Source of the DNA: Streptomyces asoensis
Lineage (GTDB): Bacteria > Actinomycetota > Actinomycetes > Streptomycetales > Streptomycetaceae
Length of the DNA stretch: 64,000 nucleotides
Direction: 5' to 3'
NCBI RefSeq assembly: GCF_016860545.1
Contig: NZ_BNEB01000003.1
Location: 1,860,001 to 1,924,000, forward strand
Part shown: positions 58,142 through 64,000 of the stretch, one piece after another
Layout: every line of letters starts with the position of its first letter
How positions within the stretch are numbered: position 1 is the stretch's first letter
The notes under the pieces: generated by a model
What the model saw: only the letters and a program-made list of their open reading frames with translations
Told to the model about the DNA's origin: nothing
The model's database searches: none
Program-made: the position numbers and the translations under genes

Positions 58142-59098
58142 ATGACCAGCAGAGGCGAGCCCGGTGACATCCGGAGCGACCCGGGCCCCGGCGTGATCAT
58201 GGGCGAGCGGCGCCGGCTGATGAATCTCACCTATCGGCTCCTCGGGTCCCTCGCCGACGCCGAGGACGTCGTGCAGGAGACCTACGCCCGCTGGTACGCC
58301 ATGTCCCCATCGGAGCGGCGGGCCGTGGAGTCGCCCGGTGCCTGGCTGACGACGGTCGCCGGCCGCATCTGCCTGAACCTGCTCGGCTCGGCGCGGGTCA
58401 GACGGGAGACGTACGTGGGCGACTGGATCCCGGAACCGCTGCCCGAGCCCACGGAGTGGATCGCCGGGCACTCCGGGGCCGGCGGCACCGACCCGGTCGA
58501 CCGGATCACCCTCGACGAGTCGGTGACGATGGCCTTCCTGGTCGTCCTCGACGCGATGACCCCGGCCGAGCGCGTCGCGTTCGTCCTGCACGACGTCTTC
58601 CGCTACCCCTTCGGCGAGGTCGCCGAGATCGTGGGCCGCACGCCCGCGGCTTGCCGCCAACTGGCCTCGTCCGCCCGTCGCCGCGTCCGCGGCGCGGCTG
58701 CCCCGGAGGGACCGGACGCCGAACAGGCCCGCATCGTCAGGCAGTTCAGAACGGCGTGGGAGGCCAAGGACATCGACGCCCTGATCGGCCTGCTCGACCC
58801 CGCTGCCACCGCGACCGCCGACGGCGGCGGGCTGGCCGTCACCCACCCGCACCCGATCGTGGGCGCTGAGCGGATCGCGCGGGCCTACGCCAGGATCGCC
58901 CGGGTGGCGGGCGACGGCAGGACGTTCCTGGAGTGCACGGTCAACGGGGTGCCCGGCCTGGTGGCGCAGCAGGACGGCGAGATCGCGACCGTGTTCGCGT
59001 TCGGGATCGCGGGCGGCCGCATCAGACATATCTGGGCGGTGCGCAACCCGGAGAAACTCCGGCCCTGGCGGATCGGGTCTCAGTCCTGCGGAGGCTGA
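58142..59098 (+). CDS. ECF41-type (SigJ-like) sigma factor with SnoaL-like C-terminal domain
   Basis: Extracytoplasmic-function sigma factor of 318 residues without a dedicated anti-sigma gene. Sigma region 2 (about 15-85) has RRLMNLTYRLLGSLADAEDVVQETYARW. The ECF41 linker motif appears as WIPEPL (95-100), normally WLPEP. Region 4 is at about 125-185 (MTPAERVAFVLHDVFRYPFGEVAEIVGRTPAACRQLASSARRRV). The C-terminal SnoaL-like regulatory domain carries DGGG (227-230) and NPEKL (302-306), both family signatures. ATG at 58142 follows GAGGGAGA. Its end overlaps the convergent gene by 19 bp. Confidence 0.93.
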   Translation: MTSRGEPGDIRSDPGPGVIMGERRRLMNLTYRLLGSLADAEDVVQETYARWYAMSPSERRAVESPGAWLTTVAGRICLNLLGSARVRRETYVGDWIPEPLPEPTEWIAGHSGAGGTDPVDRITLDESVTMAFLVVLDAMTPAERVAFVLHDVFRYPFGEVAEIVGRTPAACRQLASSARRRVRGAAAPEGPDAEQARIVRQFRTAWEAKDIDALIGLLDPAATATADGGGLAVTHPHPIVGAERIARAYARIARVAGDGRTFLECTVNGVPGLVAQQDGEIATVFAFGIAGGRIRHIWAVRNPEKLRPWRIGSQSCGG

Positions 59099-59487
59099 GG
59101 CTCCTCGCCCGACTCGCGCCGCTTCAGCTCGTCCTCGCGGCGGCGCAGGTCGGCCTCCCAGTCCTTGAGGAGCTTCTCCTCGTTCCTGGCCGTCTCGTCC
59201 TTGAGGGACTTGAGGAACTCGGGGTTGTCGTCGGGCGCCACCCACTCGGTGCGCCGGGCGCGGGGCTGCTGCTCGGCGGCCGCGGCGCCGCCGGCGGGCA
59301 CGCGGCGGGGCCGGCCGGCCACCAGCCAGGCGACCGGGCCGACGAGGACCTCGCCGAAGAGCAGGATGATGATGACCCAGACCACCTTCGGCAGCCCGCG
59401 CACCTCCTCCTCGGGGGTGTTCAGGCAGTCGATGAAGGCATAGATCCACAGTGCCAGGACCAGCAGGAACGGCAGATACCTGAGCAT
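59080..59487 (-). CDS. PLDc_N domain membrane protein
   Basis: Protein of 135 residues with two membrane segments (LPFLLVLALWIYAFIDCL; LPKVVWVIIILLFGEVLVGPVAWLVAG), the pattern of phospholipase D-nuclease N-terminal (PLDc_N) proteins. The remaining 70 residues form a charged cytoplasmic coiled coil (FLKSLKDETARNEEKLLKDWEADLRRREDELKRRE). Found next to mqnL in the order seen here. Function unknown; it overlaps the ECF41 gene at its 3' end. Confidence 0.88.
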   Translation of the reverse strand: MLRYLPFLLVLALWIYAFIDCLNTPEEEVRGLPKVVWVIIILLFGEVLVGPVAWLVAGRPRRVPAGGAAAAEQQPRARRTEWVAPDDNPEFLKSLKDETARNEEKLLKDWEADLRRREDELKRRESGEEPQPPQD

Positions 59488-59575
59488 GGTGGCGGGCTCT
59501 CCCGGAAGACGGTGGCGGAGCGTGGGGCAGCCCCGGTGACGGGGTCAGGGTAGCGGGTGGCCGATACTGGTACAC

Positions 59576-61033
59576 ATGGCTTACGACGATCTTCGTTCCC
59601 TGCTCAGGGCACTGGAACGCGAAGGCGACCTCAAGCGCGTCAAGGCTGAGGTCGATCCGTATCTGGAGGTCGGGGAGATCGTCGACCGGGTCCAGAAGTC
59701 CGGGGGCCCCGCGCTGCTCTTCGAGAACGTGAAGGGCTCCGCCATGCCCCTCGCGATGAACGTCTTCGGCACCGACCGGCGGCTGCTGAAGGCCCTCGGG
59801 CTGAAGTCGTACGGCGAGATCTCCGAGAAGATCGGCGGACTGCTGCGGCCCGAGCTGCCGCACGGCTTCGTCGGTGTGCGCGAGGCGTTCGGGAAGCTCG
59901 GCGCGATGACGCACGTGCCGCCGAAGAAGGTGAAGCAGCAGGACGCGCCCGTCCAGGAGGTCGTCCTGCACGGCGACGACGTCGACCTCGACGTCCTGCC
60001 CGCGCTCTTCACCTGGCCGCAGGACGGCGGCTCCTTCTTCAACCTCGGTCTGACGCACACCAAGGACCCCGAGAGCGGGATCCGCAACCTCGGTCTGTAC
60101 CGCCTCCAGCGGCACGACAAGCGCACGATCGGGATGCACTGGCAGATCCACAAGGACAGCCGCAACCACTACCAGGTCGCCGCGCGCAAGGGCGAGAAGC
60201 TGCCCGTGGCGATCGCCTTCGGCTGCCCGCCCGCCGTGACGTACGCCTCCACCGCCCCGCTGCCCGGCGACATCGACGAGTACCTCTTCGCCGGGTTCAT
60301 CGCCGGCAAGCGGATCGAGATGGTCGACTGCAAGACGGTGCCCCTCCAGGTGCCCGCGCAGGCGGAGGTGGTGATCGAGGGCTGGCTGGAGCCGGGCGAG
60401 ATGCTGCCGGAGGGGCCCTTCGGCGACCACACGGGCTTCTACACCCCGCAGGAGCCGTTCCCCGCGCTGAAGATCGACTGCGTGACGATGCGGAAGCGGC
60501 CGCTGCTCCAGTCGATCGTGGTCGGCAGGCCGCCGACGGAGGACGGCCCGCTCGGCCGCGCCACGGAGCGCTTCTTCCTGCCGCTGCTGAAGGTCATCGT
60601 CCCGGACATCGTGGACTACCACCTGCCCGAGGCCGGCGGCTTCCACAACTGTGCGATCGTCTCGATCGACAAGAAGTACCCCAAGCACGCGCAGAAGGTC
60701 ATGCACGCCGTCTGGGGCGCCCACATGATGTCCCTGACCAAGCTGATCGTCGTCGTGGACTCCGACTGTGACGTCCACGACCTGCACGAGGTGGCCTGGC
60801 GGGCGCTCGGCAACACCGACTACGCCCGGGACCTGTCGATCGTCGAAGGCCCGGTCGACCATCTCGACCACGCCTCCTACCAGCAGTTCTGGGGCGGCAA
60901 GGCGGGCATCGACGCGACCCGCAAGTGGCCCGAGGAGGGGTACACGCGGGACGGCGGCTGGCCGGAGATGGTGCTGTCCGACCCCGAGACGGCGGCGAAG
61001 GTCGACCGCCGCTGGAAGGAGTACGGGCTGTGA
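59576..61033 (+). CDS. mqnL: Menaquinone-pathway UbiD-type decarboxylase MqnL
   Basis: prFMN-dependent decarboxylase of 485 residues acting on the prenylated 1,4-dihydroxy-6-naphthoate intermediate of the futalosine pathway. UbiD segments are AYDDLRSLLRALEREGDLKRV, GGPALLFENVKGS, NLGLYRLQRHDKRTIGMHWQIHKD (prFMN region) and EGPFGDHTGFYTPQEPFP (catalytic Glu-Asp). It is followed with GTGA overlap by mqnP and then mqnM, whose product makes the prFMN cofactor. A GATACT box seven bases before the ATG suggests a leaderless message. Confidence 0.93.
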   Translation: MAYDDLRSLLRALEREGDLKRVKAEVDPYLEVGEIVDRVQKSGGPALLFENVKGSAMPLAMNVFGTDRRLLKALGLKSYGEISEKIGGLLRPELPHGFVGVREAFGKLGAMTHVPPKKVKQQDAPVQEVVLHGDDVDLDVLPALFTWPQDGGSFFNLGLTHTKDPESGIRNLGLYRLQRHDKRTIGMHWQIHKDSRNHYQVAARKGEKLPVAIAFGCPPAVTYASTAPLPGDIDEYLFAGFIAGKRIEMVDCKTVPLQVPAQAEVVIEGWLEPGEMLPEGPFGDHTGFYTPQEPFPALKIDCVTMRKRPLLQSIVVGRPPTEDGPLGRATERFFLPLLKVIVPDIVDYHLPEAGGFHNCAIVSIDKKYPKHAQKVMHAVWGAHMMSLTKLIVVVDSDCDVHDLHEVAWRALGNTDYARDLSIVEGPVDHLDHASYQQFWGGKAGIDATRKWPEEGYTRDGGWPEMVLSDPETAAKVDRRWKEYGL

Positions 61034-61932
61034 GTTCGGCATCCGCGGCGCTGCCGCAGCCGGGACGCACCAAGGCGTTCCTGCGCCTGGTGATGATCGA
61101 GCACTCGGTCTTCGCGCTGCCCTTCGCCTACATCGCCGCGCTGACGGCGATGTTCGAGACGGACGGCAACATCCACTGGGGCAGGCTGCTGCTGGTCACC
61201 GTCTGCATGGTGGGCCTGCGCACCTTCGCCATGGCGGTCAACCGGATCATCGACCGCGAGATCGACGCCCGTAACCCGCGCACCGCGCAGCGCGAGCTGG
61301 TCACGGGCGCGATGTCGGTGCGGCACGCCTGGACCGGCGCGCTGATCGCCCTGGTGATCTTCCTGGGCGCGGCGGCGCTGCTGAACCCGCTGTGCCTGGC
61401 GCTCGCCCCCATCGCGGTGATCCCGATGGTGGTCTATCCCTACGGCAAGCGGTTCACCAACTTCCCGCAGGCCATCCTGGGGCTGGCGCAGGCCATGGGC
61501 CCGATCGGCGGCTGGCTGGCGATCACCGGCGAGTGGTCCTGGGACGCGGTGATCCTGGGTCTGGCGGTCGGCGTCTGGATCGGCGGCTTCGACCTGATCT
61601 ACGCCTGCCAGGACGTCGAGACGGACCGTGAGATCGGCGTCATGTCGGTGCCGGCCCGCTTCGGCATCCCGGCGGCCGTGTGGGGCGCGCGGGTCTGCCA
61701 CGCGATCACGACGGCCCTGTTCGTCTGGTACGCGCTGGCCACGGACGCCGGCGCGTTCTTCTGGCTGGGTCTGGTGATCGTCGCGGGCGCCTTCCTGTAC
61801 GAGCACACGATCGTGCGGCCGCACGATCTGTCCCGGCTGAACAGGGCGTTCTTCCAGACGAACGGGTTCATCGGCATCAGCCTGTTCGTCTGCGCGCTCG
61901 TCGACCTGCTGGTGCGCGGGCTCACGGTGTAG
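61030..61932 (+). CDS. mqnP: Menaquinone-pathway prenyltransferase MqnP (UbiA family)
   Basis: UbiA-type membrane prenyltransferase of 300 residues with about eight segments, attaching the polyprenyl chain to 1,4-dihydroxy-6-naphthoate. The first Asp-rich motif is FAMAVNRIIDREIDARNPRT (NxxxDxxxD) and the second is DLIYACQDVETDREIG. The GTG start overlaps the mqnL stop. Its position between mqnL and mqnM supports the futalosine-route assignment over ubiquinone or DHNA prenylation. Confidence 0.93.
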   Translation: MSSASAALPQPGRTKAFLRLVMIEHSVFALPFAYIAALTAMFETDGNIHWGRLLLVTVCMVGLRTFAMAVNRIIDREIDARNPRTAQRELVTGAMSVRHAWTGALIALVIFLGAAALLNPLCLALAPIAVIPMVVYPYGKRFTNFPQAILGLAQAMGPIGGWLAITGEWSWDAVILGLAVGVWIGGFDLIYACQDVETDREIGVMSVPARFGIPAAVWGARVCHAITTALFVWYALATDAGAFFWLGLVIVAGAFLYEHTIVRPHDLSRLNRAFFQTNGFIGISLFVCALVDLLVRGLTV

Positions 61933-61974
61933 TCCGGTCCTGAAGACCTCCGTGCCCACCGGTACGCTCAAGGT

Positions 61975-62655
61975 GTGAACGCAGGAGAAACGCAGCGCGT
62001 GCCTTGGATCGTGGGGGTGTCCGGGGCGTCTGGTACGCCCTATGCCGCCGCCGTGCTGCGCGCGCTGCTCGCGGGGGGCGAAAGCGTCGACCTGGTGGTG
62101 AGCCGGGCCTCGCGGCTCACCCTGCTCGACGAGACCGGCATCTCCTTCCGGGACGCGCACTGGCGCGACGACCTGCGGGAATGGCTGGCCCGGGGGGCCG
62201 ACGGCAAGCCGGACACCTTCGACGTCGACCTCGGGGGCGTCCGCTACTGGGGAGCCGGGGACCTGGCGGCGGGGCCGTCCTCGGGGTCGTACCCGGTCAA
62301 GGGGATGCTGATCGTCCCCGCCTCGACGGCCTGTGTCGCCGGGGTCGCCCTCGGGCTGTCCAAGGACCTGCTCCAGCGGGCCGCGAGCGTCACGCTCAAG
62401 GAGCGCCGGCCGCTGGTCGTGGCCGTGCGCGAGACGCCGCTGAACGGGCAGACGCTGCGTCACCTGGTCGCGCTGGACGACGCGGGTGCGAGCGTCGTGC
62501 CCGCCTCGCCCGCCTTCTACGCGGGGGCGACCCACATCCAGGACCTGGTCGACTTCGTGGCCGGCCGCGTGCTCGACGCGGCGGGGGTCGCGCACGGGCT
62601 CTACCGCCGGTGGGACGGCGAACTGGGCGGCGCGAACGGAACGCGGGGCACCTGA
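61975..62655 (+). CDS. mqnM: Flavin prenyltransferase MqnM (UbiX family)
   Basis: UbiX-like prenyltransferase of 226 residues that makes prenyl-FMN for MqnL. Motifs are WIVGVSGASGTPYAAAVLRALL, the SRAS loop in VSRASRLTLL, PVKGMLIVPASTACVAGVALGLSKDLLQRAASVTLKERRPLVVAVRETPL. It is about 30 residues longer than typical UbiX because of an insertion after LREWLARG (about 68-95). A TACGCT box (61963-61968) six bases before the GTG suggests its own leaderless promoter. Confidence 0.93.
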   Translation: MNAGETQRVPWIVGVSGASGTPYAAAVLRALLAGGESVDLVVSRASRLTLLDETGISFRDAHWRDDLREWLARGADGKPDTFDVDLGGVRYWGAGDLAAGPSSGSYPVKGMLIVPASTACVAGVALGLSKDLLQRAASVTLKERRPLVVAVRETPLNGQTLRHLVALDDAGASVVPASPAFYAGATHIQDLVDFVAGRVLDAAGVAHGLYRRWDGELGGANGTRGT

Positions 62656-62723
62656 GCGCCTTCGGGCACACCGCAGTACCTCTCATCTCTTTCAGGAACT
62701 CTGATCGGAAGGCTTCGATTCGC

Positions 62724-63179
62724 ATGGACGCGGTGGACAGACAGCTCATCCAGGCCCTGAGGGAGAACGGCCGGGCCTCCTACGCGGAGCTGGGGCGCCT
62801 CGTCGGTCTGTCGGGACCCAGCGTCACCGACCGCATCAACCGGCTGGAGGCGGCCGGTGTCATCACCGGTTACCGCGCCACGGTGAACGCCGCCCAGCTC
62901 GGTCTCGGCGTCACCGCCCTGATCGGCATCTCCCTCTCCGACGCCGCCGACCACGAGGACGTGGCGAACCGGATGAAGGACCTCAGCGAGATCGAGGACT
63001 GCTGGTTCATCGCCGGCGACGACTCCTTCATGCTCAAGGTGCGGGCCAACGACGTCGACGGCCTCGAGCGGATCATCCGCCGGCTCAGCGGGACCAAGGG
63101 GGTCTCCCGCACCCGCACCACGATCGTGCTCTCCACCAAGTGGGAGAACCGGGTGGGGGAACTGCCCGAAGAGGTATAG
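62724..63179 (+). CDS. Lrp/AsnC family transcriptional regulator
   Basis: Regulator of 151 residues. The HTH is VDRQLIQALRENGRASYAELGRLVGLSGPSVTDRINRLEAAGVITGY. The RAM effector domain follows (GVTALIGISLSDAADHEDVANRM; DCWFIAGDDSFMLKVRANDVDGLERIIRRL). It lies inside the menaquinone cluster between mqnM and mqnE, as in other streptomycetes, and may regulate it or respond to an amino acid. ATG at 62724 has GGAAGG about 12 bases upstream. Confidence 0.92.
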   Translation: MDAVDRQLIQALRENGRASYAELGRLVGLSGPSVTDRINRLEAAGVITGYRATVNAAQLGLGVTALIGISLSDAADHEDVANRMKDLSEIEDCWFIAGDDSFMLKVRANDVDGLERIIRRLSGTKGVSRTRTTIVLSTKWENRVGELPEEV

Positions 63180-63287
63180 GTCCGCTTCAGGGCGGTCCGG
63201 GGGTGCCCCCGGCCCGAGGGGCGGGGGCGTACGGTTGGTCGTCGGCGTCGGCGGTGTCGTCGCAGGAAGTCACAGAGAGGTGCGGGC

Positions 63288-64000
63288 ATGGATGTCGGAC
63301 TCAAGCGCGAGCTCGAGGAGAAGGTCAGGGCCGGTGAGCGGCTGACCCGTGAGGACGGCATCGCGCTGTACGAGTCGGACGACCTGGCGTGGCTGGGCGG
63401 CCTGGCGCACGAGGTGCGGACCCGCAAGAACGGCGACGTCGTGCACTTCAACGTCAACCGGCACCTCAACATGACGAACGTGTGCACCGCGTCCTGCGCC
63501 TACTGCTCCTTCCAGCGCAAGCCGGGCGAGAAGGACGCGTACACGATGCGCATCGAGGAGGCGGTGAAGCTCGCCAAGGCGATGGAGGGCGAGAACCTCA
63601 CCGAGCTGCACATCGTCAACGGCCTGCACCCCAACCTGCCGTGGCGCTACTACCCGCGCTCGCTGCGCGAGCTGAAGGCCGCGCTCCCGGACGTCTCCCT
63701 GAAGGCGTTCACGGCGACGGAGATCCACCACTTCGAGACGATCAGCGGGCTGTCCGCCTCCGAGATCCTCGACGAGCTGATCGACGCCGGCCTGGAGTCG
63801 CTGACCGGCGGCGGCGCCGAGATCTTCGACTGGGAGGTCCGGCAGCACATCGTCGACCACCGCACCCACTGGGAGGACTGGTCGCGCATCCACCGGCTGG
63901 CGCACGAGAAGGGCCTCAAGACCCCGTGCACCATGCTGTACGGGCACATCGAGGAGCCGCGGCACCGGGTCGACCACGTCCTGCGGCTGCGTGAGCTCCA
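63288..64000 (+). CDS. mqnE: Aminofutalosine synthase MqnE, C-terminus outside the window
   Basis: Radical SAM enzyme that joins 3-[(1-carboxyvinyl)oxy]benzoate and S-adenosylmethionine to give aminodeoxyfutalosine, an early step of the futalosine menaquinone route. The first 237 residues are visible. The iron-sulfur motif is CTASCAYCSFQRK (CxxxCxxC at about 65-72), preceded by FNVNRHLNMTNV. The conserved ELHIVNGLHPNLPWRYYPRSLRELKAALP and LTGGGAEIFDWEVRQHI follow. GAGAGG lies about 10 bases before the ATG. Confidence 0.93.
   Translation, partial: MDVGLKRELEEKVRAGERLTREDGIALYESDDLAWLGGLAHEVRTRKNGDVVHFNVNRHLNMTNVCTASCAYCSFQRKPGEKDAYTMRIEEAVKLAKAMEGENLTELHIVNGLHPNLPWRYYPRSLRELKAALPDVSLKAFTATEIHHFETISGLSASEILDELIDAGLESLTGGGAEIFDWEVRQHIVDHRTHWEDWSRIHRLAHEKGLKTPCTMLYGHIEEPRHRVDHVLRLREL

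Overview
The window is a very GC-rich actinobacterial chromosome segment, almost certainly from a Streptomyces. The evidence is the developmental sigma factor BldN with its anti-sigma factor RsbN, the Rex-hemACD operon with a Rex operator in front of it, a class I lysyl-tRNA synthetase, DUF397/DUF5753 regulators, DUF3558 and DUF4232 lipoproteins, and futalosine-pathway menaquinone genes. No rRNA, tRNA, CRISPR array, insertion sequence or integrase was seen. Both ends are open: rsbN is cut at the left edge and mqnE at the right edge.

Layout. 1-1.9 kb: bldN and its anti-sigma gene, with a BldN-type promoter in front of rsbN. 2.3-3.6 kb: a HAD phosphatase and a glutaredoxin-like protein. 3.7-12.6 kb: the tetrapyrrole block rex-hemA-hemC-hemD(cobA-like)-hemB, interrupted by an opposing peptidoglycan-recognition amidase. 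12.7-17.7 kb: lipoproteins, a membrane-bound HTH protein, an aminotransferase and a DUF4253 protein. 17.8-21.4 kb: divergent argS and lysS. 21.5-24.8 kb: a DUF2637 membrane protein and two DUF3558 lipoproteins. 25-27.1 kb: rtcB, whose codon usage changes abruptly part-way through, followed by a free-standing LAGLIDADG endonuclease gene. 27.3-44.6 kb: an accessory stretch of regulators, transporters, oxidoreductases, one two-component pair, a phosphatase-acetyltransferase fusion and a luciferase-like monooxygenase/FMN reductase pair.

45.9-53.8 kb is a second haem/cytochrome block: hemL, a histidine phosphatase, a deacetylase-like lipoprotein, and a cytochrome c maturation set (resA-like, ccdA, resB, ccsB). 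53.9-57.0 kb holds a CDP-alcohol phosphatidyltransferase homologue, a cytosine-deaminase-like enzyme and a DUF5753/DUF397 pair. 57-59.1 kb carries an ECF41-type sigma factor divergent from a SnoaL-LUD fusion gene; a 72-bp palindrome between them places the same promoter-like block on both strands. 59.6-64 kb is the menaquinone cluster mqnL-mqnP-mqnM, an AsnC regulator and mqnE.

The conserved genes share a respiratory theme: NADH/NAD+ sensing by Rex, haem synthesis from glutamyl-tRNA (hemA, hemL, hemB, hemC, hemD), haem attachment to cytochrome c, and late menaquinone synthesis. The most unusual features are the rtcB/homing-endonuclease junction and the symmetric ECF41 promoter palindrome.
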